DNA of 15,654 bases from an uncultured Alphaproteobacteria bacterium (GTDB lineage: Bacteria > Pseudomonadota > Alphaproteobacteria > Reyranellales > Reyranellaceae), in the NCBI GenBank assembly GCA_903929895.1, contig CAIYWM010000033.1:1-15654 (forward strand), written 5' to 3'. Under the pieces are notes generated by a model that saw nothing but the letters and a program-made list of their open reading frames with translations, was not told the origin of the DNA and made no database searches. How positions within the stretch are numbered: the first letter of the stretch is position 1; each line of letters starts with the position of its first letter. This document shows, in pieces, positions 1-6,200 of the stretch. The position numbers were made by a program, and so were the translations under genes.

Positions 1-16
1 CGTCCGCCACCGCAGC

Positions 17-472
17 TCAGCCGCGGCGCCGGTCCATCTCGGCGCGGGCGTTACGGCGCGCCATCTCTTCGGCCACTTCCGAAGGTACGCACACCTTGTT
101 CACCGGATTGAGCACGGTGCCCAGCGACTTTGCGATCACCAGGGCGACCGGGATGCCGACGATCGACAGGCACAGCGCGAAGACCTGGAGCGCGTTCACG
201 ATCACGAACACCACGCCGAACGGCAGGTAGAGAATCATCACCAGCGTCGAGTAGGCGCGCCACAACGGGTTTTGCGGCATGTCGAGATCCGACTTGCTCA
301 CCATCTCGTTGCCGAACGGCGCCAGCAGGAACTTGCCGAACTCCATCAGTCCGAGCCCGAGCGGCGCGGTGACGACCAGCAGGGTGAGCAGCAGGCCGAG
401 CAGCCAGTAAAAGGCCGCGGTGAGAAACCCGAGAAACGGGATGTGCCACAGAATGTTGCCCAAGGTCCTCAC
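17..472 (-). CDS. YccF domain-containing inner-membrane protein
   Basis: Predicted protein of 151 residues resembling the YccF (DUF307) family of small inner-membrane proteins, whose molecular role is not well defined. The N-terminus VRTLGNILWHIPFLGF matches the usual YccF opening. It is followed by a hydrophobic segment at about 10-40, the conserved region near APFGNE (about 46-51), and two further hydrophobic segments at about 70-115 ending in the typical SIVGIPVALVIAK stretch. The C-terminus is charged and Arg/Glu-rich, probably cytoplasmic. I chose the GTG at 470-472 because family homology begins there and GGGAG lies a few bases upstream. A longer in-frame start at 583 adds residues that do not look like the family. 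It is followed by SGNH-hydrolase coding sequence upstream on the same strand, but the 235-base gap argues against tight coupling. Family call is firm; function is unknown. Confidence 0.85.
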   Translation of the reverse strand: MRTLGNILWHIPFLGFLTAAFYWLLGLLLTLLVVTAPLGLGLMEFGKFLLAPFGNEMVSKSDLDMPQNPLWRAYSTLVMILYLPFGVVFVIVNALQVFALCLSIVGIPVALVIAKSLGTVLNPVNKVCVPSEVAEEMARRNARAEMDRRRG

Positions 473-677
473 GTGTCTCTCCCTTTCGCCGCACCAGAAT
501 ACGACCACCATGCCCCGCACGGCGGAGGTGTGGCAATCATTGCCATGGCGTGATCCAGGCGAAAGGCGGTCCGGTGGCGGCATGGCGATGCTCGCGCCTG
601 AGACTCGTGAAAGCTACGCCCTGTCCGAAGCAGAACCTGCGATCCGTCAACTTCGTCCGCCAGGATGATCTTCAACT

Positions 678-697
678 CCCTGGCGAGCTCGCCTGGG
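678..697 (-). terminator. Inverted repeat just after the SGNH-hydrolase stop, possible terminator
   Basis: The repeat has CCC and GGG arms, a T-T mismatch and an inner perfect palindrome GGCGAGCTCGCC. It lies about 11 bases past the stop codon at 708. No T-run follows on the minus strand, so intrinsic termination is only a possibility. I see no other feature in the 473-707 gap. Confidence 0.25.
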
Positions 698-707
698 CGG
701 CCGCGCC

Positions 708-2207
708 TCACAACTTGCAGTTGACCTCGATGCGACGCGGCGGCGTCCTCAACCAGGGCGGCGTGCTGTCCATCGCAGGCTGGGGTTTCGGCCAGGCGCC
801 CGACTTCAGGCGCGCCTCGATCAGCGGGACGAGCTGCTGCAGGATTACCCAGCCCTTCATGCGCGTGCCGGGATAGGTCGTGTGGACGCCGTCGGCATAG
901 AGGTCGGGATCGAAGGGCATCGTGCCGGCGACGTCGATGAAATCGATGCCGCGTTCCTGCGTGTACTTCTTCAGCACCCGGTTCTGAAAGTTCGCCAGCC
1001 GCTCGAGGTCGCGATAGCGCCACGGGTACATGTATAGATTCAGATAGTCCCAGGTCATGCGATTGCGGACCGGGTCGAGCTTCAACCCGTCCTTCACCAT
1101 CCACAGGAACGAGGTGACCGCGAGTTCGGCGTCGATCGGCTTCAGGTCGGCCTGGATTCGGTCGAGGTCTCCCAGGATCTGGGGGAGCGACACCGGCAGG
1201 TCCCTGCGCGCGATGTCGGGATCGGTCTCGGAGAGGTCCTTCGGCCAGGTGAGCTGGTAATCGGGCTTGGGCGCCTCCAGCCCGGTGGACGGCAGATCGT
1301 CGGAAGCGCGCAGCGTCTGAATGCGGCGCACGATGTCGGAGTAACGCGCCAGCACGTTGAGCCAGGCGGGGCCCGGTGGTTCGCGCGGCTTCAGCGGCTG
1401 TGGCTTCTCGCCCTGGGGCATCGATGCGACCAGGCTCTCCAGCCTGAACTGGTTGCCGCCCTCGTGATAGATCACCAGGTCCGGCCGGGCCGGTACGATC
1501 TCGGTGCGGACGATCGACTCGATCCCCTCCGAATTGATGGATTCGCGAGCCGCACTGGCGACCTCGATCCTGAGGTCGGGCCGGTTCTTCGTCGCCCACA
1601 GGTTGAGCCAGTGCGCGATGAACTCCGGATAGGAGTAGGGCATCTGGTGCGTGTCCGCCGTCGTCGAAGCGCCGGCGAAAACGATGCGGATCGTCTTCGG
1701 CGCGCGCGCGAAGTCCATCGGCGCCCCGCGCCAGCCCAGCTGGTTGGTCACCAGACCGATCGGCGAGGTGGTATTCGGCCTGAACCGGAAGGGCGGGTTG
1801 GGCTTGCCGTCCTCGGGATCGAAGAGTTCGAGCGAGCCCGGCGCGTTGGCAAAGAACGGGCTCTTGCAGGGATCGCCCACCAGCACCGCGTTCCAGATCT
1901 TGAAGGCTTCCGGGGATTGGAACGATGTGCCCGCCTTCTGCAGCGCGCGGTCGAGTTCCATCGCCTCGGGCGGCACCGGCTTTCGGTTGGGCAGCGGCGG
2001 CGGATCGGTGAAGAACCAGGCGCGCTCCACGGAGGCCGCGCGCGGCACGTCATCGAGGCGCTCGGCCGTCGTGTCGTTGCCGATGTTCACCAGTCGGACG
2101 GGCAGCTCAAGCTGAGTGAGGGGCAATCCTGCCAGAATGCGCGCGGCGCCTTCGGCGAAGATCAAACCGACCAGGATGGAGACGGACATCATGATGGCAT
2201 TCGCCAT
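708..2207 (-). CDS. Membrane-anchored SGNH/GDSL hydrolase family protein
   Basis: Predicted 499-residue protein with one N-terminal hydrophobic segment (about residues 4-28) and a large soluble region probably facing the periplasm. SGNH landmarks are visible in order: block I as VFAGAST with the candidate nucleophile Ser181, block III as HEGGNQ with Asn252, and block V as DGVH with Asp439 and His442. The canonical GDS is GAS here. SGNH enzymes act on esters, often O-acetyl groups of polysaccharides; the substrate cannot be read from the sequence. The ATG at 2205-2207 is preferred. An in-frame TTG at 2220-2222 would add five residues, and neither has a strong ribosome-binding site. It is transcribed away from the lasso-like peptide genes, sharing a 237-base intergenic region. 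Family assignment rests on motifs only, since the middle of the protein is divergent. Confidence 0.75.
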   Translation of the reverse strand: MANAIMMSVSILVGLIFAEGAARILAGLPLTQLELPVRLVNIGNDTTAERLDDVPRAASVERAWFFTDPPPLPNRKPVPPEAMELDRALQKAGTSFQSPEAFKIWNAVLVGDPCKSPFFANAPGSLELFDPEDGKPNPPFRFRPNTTSPIGLVTNQLGWRGAPMDFARAPKTIRIVFAGASTTADTHQMPYSYPEFIAHWLNLWATKNRPDLRIEVASAARESINSEGIESIVRTEIVPARPDLVIYHEGGNQFRLESLVASMPQGEKPQPLKPREPPGPAWLNVLARYSDIVRRIQTLRASDDLPSTGLEAPKPDYQLTWPKDLSETDPDIARRDLPVSLPQILGDLDRIQADLKPIDAELAVTSFLWMVKDGLKLDPVRNRMTWDYLNLYMYPWRYRDLERLANFQNRVLKKYTQERGIDFIDVAGTMPFDPDLYADGVHTTYPGTRMKGWVILQQLVPLIEARLKSGAWPKPQPAMDSTPPWLRTPPRRIEVNCKL

Positions 2208-2385
2208 CGTTCGACCACTCAAGGGCTTGTCCTCTGCTGCTGATGCTCCCCGGGCAGGTCGTTCTAGGGGCTCCGGCCGGCGAGGAAAAGCGCGACATGG
2301 TCGCCCGCTTCCCAGGATGATTGCGAAAGGCGCCCGACCTCTGCAGCGGCGACTTCCAGTTGGGCCGCGTGTGCTGGCGGGGTGG

Positions 2386-2418
2386 CTTGTAGCGCTCCCG
2401 GTGAAGACACTGTAAAAT
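2386..2418 (+). promoter_or_regulatory. Promoter-like element shared by lasso-like genes 1 and 3 (copy 1)
   Basis: CTTGTAGCGCTCCC is followed by ACTGTAAAAT, placing TTGTAG and TAAAAT 20 bases apart and the ATG 26 bases further on. The same arrangement recurs at 2980-3012 before the third peptide gene. TAAAAT fits a -10 box. The 20-base spacing is long for a housekeeping promoter, so the upstream half may instead be a regulator site. Confidence 0.5.
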
Positions 2419-2444
2419 GCGGACGCTCATGGGGAAGAAACAAG

Positions 2445-2639
2445 ATGAACCAGCGAACTGCCGACGCGGACGATGATGATGCGATCGTCACGGCTGAGAT
2501 CGTCTGGACCAGGAAGCCTTATCTGCGACCGGAGCTCGTGCGCCTCGGCACGCTGGCCGACATGACCCGGACGGTCGGTTATCGCGGTTCGGCCGACGGC
2601 GGCCGCTTTCCGCAGCGTTTCAGGACGGGCACTTTCTAG
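2445..2639 (+). CDS. Lasso-type RiPP precursor peptide, copy 1
   Basis: 64-residue predicted precursor. The leader (1-42) has an acidic stretch at 7-12, then KPYLRPELVRLGTLADMTR. This contains the YxxP-x-L motif (Tyr26, Pro29, Leu31) that lasso leaders present to the B1/RRE protein, and a Thr at 41, the penultimate leader position in lasso precursors. The inferred core (43-64) begins TVGYRGSAD and continues GGRF. Asp51 would be core position 9 and could close a nine-residue ring. Residue 1 would be Thr rather than the usual Gly. ATG 2445 is supported by GGGGAAG about nine bases upstream and by matching starts in the paralogues. No lasso B or C enzyme lies in the window, so maturation would need enzymes elsewhere. 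The leader family is convincing; the exact cleavage site is inference. Confidence 0.75.
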   Translation: MNQRTADADDDDAIVTAEIVWTRKPYLRPELVRLGTLADMTRTVGYRGSADGGRFPQRFRTGTF

Positions 2640-2676
2640 CATGCCGCGGGTGCACCTGGCGGTGATGAGGAGCAAG

Positions 2677-2868
2677 ATGAACCAGCGAACGGCCGACTCC
2701 GATGATGAAGAGGTGATCGCCACGACCGGGATCGGCGAGACGAAGAAGCCATACCTGCGGCCGCAGCTGGTCCGCCTCGGCACGCTGGCCGACATGACCC
2801 GCAAGGTCGGTTATCGCGGTTCGGCCGACGGAGGCCGCTTCCCCTTCGGATTCAGGACGGCGTGGTAG
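2677..2868 (+). CDS. Lasso-type RiPP precursor peptide, copy 2
   Basis: 63-residue paralogue of the preceding peptide, starting 37 bases after its stop and probably co-transcribed with it. GAGGAG sits five bases before the ATG. The leader is again 42 residues with Tyr26, Pro29, Leu31 and Thr41 in identical positions. The inferred core is KVGYRGSAD followed by GGRFPFGFRTAW, with Asp51 conserved and an aromatic Trp end. The DNA from LGTLADMTR through GSADGG is nearly identical to copy 1, so the two are a recent duplication, while the acidic part of the leader has diverged more. An upstream in-frame ATG at 2641 would add 12 residues without a paralogue match, so I reject it. This copy lacks the promoter-like element found before copies 1 and 3. 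Confidence 0.75.
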   Translation: MNQRTADSDDEEVIATTGIGETKKPYLRPQLVRLGTLADMTRKVGYRGSADGGRFPFGFRTAW

Positions 2869-2914
2869 CGCGCCGCGGGTGCGCCTGACGGTGGAGTCTC
2901 AACAGGTCGCCCCT

Positions 2915-2931
2915 CGGTGAGGCCGTCACCG
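2915..2931 (+). terminator. Hairpin 46 bases after lasso-like gene 2
   Basis: CGGTGA-ggccg-TCACCG forms a perfect 6-bp stem with a 5-base loop, followed by CTGTAATCTTCTCC, which is T-rich but not a clean T-run. It separates genes 1-2 from the promoter-like element of gene 3 and could end their transcript. Confidence 0.35.
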
Positions 2932-2979
2932 CTGTAATCTTCTCCTGAAGCATCCCGAAAGGCCGCGAACCCAGACTGC

Positions 2980-3012
2980 CTTGTATCGCGTCCCATAAAA
3001 ATACTGTAAAAT
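2980..3012 (+). promoter_or_regulatory. Promoter-like element before lasso-like gene 3 (copy 2)
   Basis: CTTGTATCGCGTCCC followed by ACTGTAAAAT repeats the layout at 2386-2418: TTGTAT and TAAAAT are 20 bases apart and the ATG follows 27 bases after TAAAAT. Retention of both halves and the spacing, while the bases between have changed, suggests function. It implies separate transcription of the third peptide gene. Confidence 0.5.
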
Positions 3013-3039
3013 TCCGGCGCGGCCGGGGGAGAAGTCACG

Positions 3040-3231
3040 ATGGACCAGCGAATTGCCGACTCGGAAGAAGAAGCGGTGATCGTTGAGGCCGGGATTGGCG
3101 AGGCGAGAAAGCCTTACCTGCGACCGGAGCTCGTGCGCCTCGGCACCTGGGCCGACATGACCCGGTCGATCGGTATTAACGGAGCGGCCGACGGCGGCCG
3201 CTTTCGGGGGCGTACCAGGACAGCACGCTAG
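3040..3231 (+). CDS. Lasso-type RiPP precursor peptide, copy 3
   Basis: 63-residue third paralogue. The leader length (42) and Tyr26, Pro29, Leu31, Gly35 and Thr41 are unchanged, while the inferred core has diverged most: SIGINGAAD, then GGRFRGRTRTAR. Asp51 and the ADGGRF block are kept. The core tail is very basic, with five Arg. GGGGGAG lies about ten bases before the ATG. It has its own upstream promoter-like element and a 171-base gap from copy 2. It shares an exact stretch encoding LRPELVRLG with copy 1 but not copy 2, so the family is a mosaic. As for the other copies, there is no processing enzyme nearby. The alternative that these are leader-like peptides of another RRE-dependent pathway cannot be excluded. 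Confidence 0.7.
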   Translation: MDQRIADSEEEAVIVEAGIGEARKPYLRPELVRLGTWADMTRSIGINGAADGGRFRGRTRTAR

Positions 3232-3270
3232 CTCGCTGCGGGCACCCGCCTAGCGGTGCTCGGGCATCGC

Positions 3271-3291
3271 CTCGACTGGTTCTTTGTCGAG
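3271..3291 (+). terminator. Hairpin after lasso-like gene 3
   Basis: CTCGAC-tggttcttt-GTCGAG forms a perfect 6-bp stem with a 9-base loop, 40 bases after the third peptide stop. It sits where the hairpin after gene 2 sits but has a different stem sequence. No T-run follows, so a terminator role is uncertain. It lies between the convergent peptide and nitrile hydratase units. Confidence 0.3.
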
Positions 3292-3347
3292 ACCGTCACG
3301 GCTTGGACGTTCCCCGCAGCCGTCAATCGCTGAGAAGACGCGCTGCG

Positions 3348-3731
3348 TTATCGAAAATCATCAGCCTTGAGTTCGATTGTCTGGCCGTGCGGGGTGCGGT
3401 CCGCCGCGTGATCCCAGGCGTGATAGTAGCGGTCGAGCGTTTCGGCTGACGCGATGCCCTTGCGGGCCACCAGTCGTTCGAGAGTCGCAAGCCAGTGGCG
3501 GTAGTAGGTCGTACCATCGTCGGGATCGCCCTGGGCGATGGCGGCCTTGATCTGGGCGCCGAGCTCGTCGGCCCATTCGTTCCACGAGAACACGCCGCGC
3601 TGCTGCAGCGTCAGCGCCATGGCGAAGGCCTGCGCCTGCCACGGTTCGGCGAAGACCGGCGCCTCGCCGGCGCAGGGGATGCCCGGAACGGTCCGCAGGG
3701 CCGCGCGAACCGCCTCGATCTCCGACGGCAT
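3348..3731 (-). CDS. Nitrile hydratase accessory (activator) protein
   Basis: 127-residue protein of the nitrile hydratase accessory/activator type (P14K-like). These proteins resemble the N-terminal half of the beta subunit and help load cobalt into the alpha subunit. The sequence shows PVFAEPWQAQAFAMALTL, then FSWNEWADELGAQI, then TTYYRHWLATLERLV, the same order as in the beta N-terminal region. About 120-150 residues is a normal length. ATG 3729-3731 is used: it overlaps the beta stop by one base (TGATG), so translation is probably coupled. An adjacent GTG at 3732-3734 is an alternative. It is the last gene of a three-gene operon. The presence of this small protein directly after beta fits cobalt-type systems. 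Confidence 0.85.
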   Translation of the reverse strand: MPSEIEAVRAALRTVPGIPCAGEAPVFAEPWQAQAFAMALTLQQRGVFSWNEWADELGAQIKAAIAQGDPDDGTTYYRHWLATLERLVARKGIASAETLDRYYHAWDHAADRTPHGQTIELKADDFR

Positions 3732-4390
3732 CACGCCGGCTCCAGGTAGGGCTCGAACGCCTCGATGGAAATGCTGGTGCCGTCCTCAGCGTCGGGGCCC
3801 CAAAGTTCCCGCCCGTCGAACACCACGGTGTAGAGCCATTCGCCCTGCTCGATGCCCTTCTCGACCATCGCGTCGGGAAAGGTGTGGCAGCCCTGGATGC
3901 GCTCGATCGTGCCGACATGGCCGCGGGCGAAGCGCGGCAGTCGCGTGTGGGAGCGGGGATGGATCTTCCGGGCACGCACCTTCTGGCCGACCGCGAAAAC
4001 GGCTGGCGCGCGGGGCGGCTGGTCGTGGTTCGGGCGGCTCACGGCGGCACCGGCCTGCGGGCCCGACAGCGGCTTGCGCTTCAGCGGCCGGCCCGGCCCG
4101 CTCGAACGGCCGCTCGCCAGCTCAGCCTCGGAGACCAGGCCGCGGTCCAGGCAAAGGCGCTCGAGACGCAGGAACCACTTCCTGTAGTAGGAGGAGGAGA
4201 GATACACGGCGGGCGGCAGTGTCTCGATCCAGTAGCGGCCGACGTCGATGTTCCATTCGCCGGCCGAGCCCATCACCCGGTTGAGCGCGAACGAGCGGGC
4301 CTGCCAGTCGGCATGGAAGGGCACCTCATGTGGATCGGGCGCGACCATGCCGAAGCCGTCCATGCCGCCCATGTCGTGTACGCCGTTCAT
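3731..4390 (-). CDS. nthB: Nitrile hydratase beta subunit
   Basis: 219-residue beta subunit of nitrile hydratase, which hydrates nitriles to amides in the cytoplasm as an alpha-beta heterodimer. The start [14 protein letters not shown] is the family signature. Residues 1-100 form the helical N-terminal part, including [14 protein letters not shown] low-complexity Pro/Arg-rich linker lies near 100-125. The C-terminal SH3-like barrel (about 128-219) contains [19 protein letters not shown] and FDGRELWG. Length is typical. The ATG overlaps the alpha-subunit stop as ATGA (4387-4390), which fixes the start and implies coupled translation. A longer in-frame start at 4684 lies inside alpha and is rejected. 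No amidase for the product amide is seen in the window. Confidence 0.92.
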   Translation of the reverse strand: MNGVHDMGGMDGFGMVAPDPHEVPFHADWQARSFALNRVMGSAGEWNIDVGRYWIETLPPAVYLSSSYYRKWFLRLERLCLDRGLVSEAELASGRSSGPGRPLKRKPLSGPQAGAAVSRPNHDQPPRAPAVFAVGQKVRARKIHPRSHTRLPRFARGHVGTIERIQGCHTFPDAMVEKGIEQGEWLYTVVFDGRELWGPDAEDGTSISIEAFEPYLEPA

Positions 4391-5034
4391 GCCGCTACCT
4401 CGTTCGCCGCCTTCGGAAAGCCGGTGCCGATCATCGAATCGCGGGTGACGAGGGAGGCGAGCTTCTCTTCGGACCAGCCTTCGGTCGCGGCGGGCCGCAT
4501 GGGCAGCACGATGAACCGCGTCTCGGCCGTGGAGTCCCAGACGCGCACCTTCGTCTCGTCGGGCAGTGCCACGCCGAAATCGGCCAGCACCTTGCGCGGC
4601 TCCTTGACGGTGCGGGAGCGGTAGGGCGCGGACTTGTACCAGGCCGGCGGCAGGCCCAGCAGGTCCCACGGGTAGCAGGAGCAAAGGGTGCAGACGATCA
4701 TGTTGTGCGTGGAGGGGGTGTTCTCGACGGCGATCAGGTGGTCGCCCACCTTCTGCTGCAGGCCGAGCTGCGCGATCGCCTTGCTGGCGTCGGCGAGCAG
4801 CGCTTCGCGGAACCCGGGGTCCGTCCAGGCCCGCGCGACCACCTGCGCGCCGATATGCGGGCCGATCTTCGTCTCATAGGTCTCGATGATCGAATCGAGC
4901 GCGGCCGGATCGACATAGCCCTTCTCGGTCAGGATGGTTTCCAGCGCCCGGACGCGGAGCTGCATCTCCGACAGTTCGGAGCCGTGCTCATGGTCATGGT
5001 GATGATCGTGGTCGTGGTCATGATTCGTCGACAT
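4387..5034 (-). CDS. nthA: Nitrile hydratase alpha subunit, cobalt type
   Basis: 215-residue catalytic subunit. The metal-binding claw VCTLCSC lies at 114-120 (Cys115, Cys118, Ser119, Cys120). Thr at the second position of CTLCSC is the cobalt-type signature, whereas iron enzymes have CSLCSC. Two of these Cys are normally oxidised after translation. Also visible are [14 protein letters not shown] and the C-terminal [11 protein letters not shown] typical of the family. The N-terminus is a His/Asp-rich run (residues 5-17), common in cobalt-type alpha subunits and possibly metal-sequestering. ATG 5032-5034 has AGGGG about six bases upstream; a longer start at 5142 adds non-homologous residues. 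First gene of the alpha-beta-accessory operon, transcribed divergently from the FecR-like gene. No CobW-type chaperone is seen nearby. Confidence 0.95.
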   Translation of the reverse strand: MSTNHDHDHDHHHDHEHGSELSEMQLRVRALETILTEKGYVDPAALDSIIETYETKIGPHIGAQVVARAWTDPGFREALLADASKAIAQLGLQQKVGDHLIAVENTPSTHNMIVCTLCSCYPWDLLGLPPAWYKSAPYRSRTVKEPRKVLADFGVALPDETKVRVWDSTAETRFIVLPMRPAATEGWSEEKLASLVTRDSMIGTGFPKAANEVAA

Positions 5035-5239
5035 CTTAGCCCCTGGTTCGGACTCGGGAAGAGTAGTGCATTCCAAGTCAGCGCAACAATGCCCGGTTCG
5101 ACGGCGTGAGCGCTCCGCCTTCGCGTTGTCATCGACCGACACCTGATCCTGGAATAGAAGAGGGCCGGGAAAGAGTCGCCGGCTGGTCGCCCATGGTGGG
5201 ACAGGGTTCGACGTCGATGCTGGTTCGGGTGAGTGGAAG

Positions 5240-6055
5240 ATGACGGCAGGCAGGCCGGACAGGGAATTTCTACGGCGCGCACGGGCGAACAGGCGCGACT
5301 CGTCGCGACCGGCCCGCGGACCGCGCTGGGCTATGGTCGCCGTGTCGCTGTTCGTGGTGCTGGCGCTTTCCTTTTACCTGACCCCACACGTGATGGGCTT
5401 CGGTGTGGATCACGTGACGACGACGGCCGAGCACCGGACCGTCGATCTGCCGGACGGGTCGCTCGTCGAGCTGGGAGCGGCTAGCGCCCTCGACGTGCAA
5501 TTCAGCGAGTCTGCCCGACTGGTGAAGCTTCGTGCGGGGGAAGCGTTCTTCACCGTGAAGCCCGGCGACATGCGACCCTTCACGGTGAAGGCCGGCGGCG
5601 TGTCGGTCGTCGTCACGGGAACGGCCTTCAACGTCCGGCTCGCCGAAGAGGCCGTCACCGTCGCGGTCGAGCAGGGATCGGTGGAGGCCACGATGCCGCC
5701 TGCGGAAACGGCGCAGGGAAAAATGGAACCGGTGGTGCGGCAGTTGGGGGCCGGCGAGCAGCTCGTGGCCCGGGCCGATGGGACGATCGAACAGGGCCCC
5801 GTCTCCCCTGGCGAGGCGGGGGCCTGGCGGCGCCACAGGCTGCACGCCGATGGGACGACCGTCGGCGAGGCGATTTCCCATCTGCGCCGCTACCATGGCG
5901 GCTGGATCGTCGTGACCGACGGCAATCTCCTGCGCCAGCGCCTCTCCGGCTTCTACGACCTGCGCGATCCGGTGGGGTCCCTGCGCGCGGTGGTCGGACC
6001 GTTCGGCGCGCAGGTGCGCCCGATCTCGGTGCTGATTATCGTCTCAGCCCCCTGA
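5240..6055 (+). CDS. FecR domain protein lacking the N-terminal anti-sigma region
   Basis: 271-residue protein with a short basic N-terminus (1-30), one transmembrane helix (about 31-48), a FecR-type periplasmic domain (about 62-155, with [18 protein letters not shown] and [20 protein letters not shown]) and a C-terminal DUF4974/STN-like part (about 205-271). In FecR regulators the cytoplasmic N-terminal domain (DUF4880) of about 80 residues binds an ECF sigma factor. Here only about 30 residues precede the helix, and upstream in-frame codons reach a stop at 5144 without a usable start. No fecI-type sigma gene is in the window. It may be a relic, or a periplasmic sensor working with another partner. 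A TonB-dependent receptor operon lies on the other strand from 15654 to 9506, but a link is unproven. Confidence 0.8.
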   Translation: MTAGRPDREFLRRARANRRDSSRPARGPRWAMVAVSLFVVLALSFYLTPHVMGFGVDHVTTTAEHRTVDLPDGSLVELGAASALDVQFSESARLVKLRAGEAFFTVKPGDMRPFTVKAGGVSVVVTGTAFNVRLAEEAVTVAVEQGSVEATMPPAETAQGKMEPVVRQLGAGEQLVARADGTIEQGPVSPGEAGAWRRHRLHADGTTVGEAISHLRRYHGGWIVVTDGNLLRQRLSGFYDLRDPVGSLRAVVGPFGAQVRPISVLIIVSAP

Positions 6056-6105
6056 TCTCCGGTCTGTCGTCCGGGACCGACAGCAAAAAAATCTAAAGGC
6101 GACGG

Positions 6106-6136
6106 CTTGAAGCACGTCGAGCCGTGCCTAGATCGT
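6106..6136 (+). promoter_or_regulatory. Probable RpoH (sigma-32) heat-shock promoter
   Basis: CTTG (6106-6109), 17 bases, then CCTAGAT (6127-6133) matches the alphaproteobacterial heat-shock consensus CTTG-N17/18-CYTATNTNNG at CTTG, the spacing and most of the downstream box. Predicted transcription would begin near 6140, leaving a roughly 55-base leader before the small heat-shock gene. A perfect 6-bp inverted repeat (ACGGCT at 6102-6107, AGCCGT at 6120-6125) overlaps the CTTG box and could be an operator. Confidence 0.6.
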
Positions 6137-6140
6137 CTGC

Positions 6141-6200
6141 CGGTCGCCCTTCGGGGGACCGCTTCGCAAGCACATCGCTCAGGAGTGGAGGATGAACATG
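6141..6200 (+). promoter_or_regulatory. ROSE-type RNA thermometer in the Hsp20 leader
   Basis: Three successive hairpins can be drawn. The first is 6141-6161, CGGTC/GACCG plus CCC/GGG with one G-G mismatch. The second is the small GCTT-cgc-AAGC at 6161-6171. The third is 6173-6194, where CATC-g-CTC pairs with GAG-GATG around a 7-base loop. The third contains TCGCT, matching the ROSE motif UYGCU. It pairs with AGGA of the ribosome-binding site and leaves G6177 bulged, as in known ROSE elements. It would mask both GGAGG and the first AUG. Confidence 0.65.

Larger units (their letters stand above)
2445..3300 (+). repeat. Triplicated precursor-gene unit
   Basis: Three direct copies of the peptide gene, each followed by a related 3' segment. 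The post-stop DNA is GCCGCGGGTGCACCTGGCGG at 2644, GCCGCGGGTGCGCCTGACGG at 2872, and a degenerate version at about 3236. Copies 2 and 3 also share a later segment containing CCGTCAC and GCT, near 2923 and 3293. The duplicated unit therefore includes flanking non-coding DNA and, for copies 1 and 3, the promoter-like element. Confidence 0.7.

Noticed and set aside
469..1599. A 376-residue minus-strand frame overlapping the SGNH hydrolase.
   Set aside because: It is arginine- and proline-rich, overlaps the motif-bearing hydrolase frame, and shows no recognisable domain or ribosome-binding site.
4981..5030. Short CATGGT/CGTGGT-like repeats as a regulatory repeat array.
   Set aside because: They encode the His/Asp-rich N-terminus of the nitrile hydratase alpha subunit; the repetition follows from codon use.
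4387..5034. Possibility that the nitrile hydratase alpha gene is a NHLP-type RiPP leader linked to the nearby peptides.
   Set aside because: It is full length with an intact CTLCSC metal site and true beta and accessory partners, so it is an enzyme subunit and not a leader peptide.
4330..5109. A 259-residue plus-strand frame opposite the nitrile hydratase alpha gene.
   Set aside because: The opposite strand encodes a well-conserved alpha subunit. The frame's composition is that of an antisense shadow.
5035..5239. A frameshifted DUF4880 remnant upstream of the FecR-like gene.
   Set aside because: Translating the upstream frames by eye gives no stretch resembling the anti-sigma domain, and in-frame codons hit a stop at 5144.
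6064..6083. CTGTCG/CGACAG hairpin after the FecR-like gene as a terminator.
   Set aside because: It is followed by an A-run on the plus strand and not a T-run, and on the minus strand the T-run precedes the stem. It fits a terminator on neither strand.
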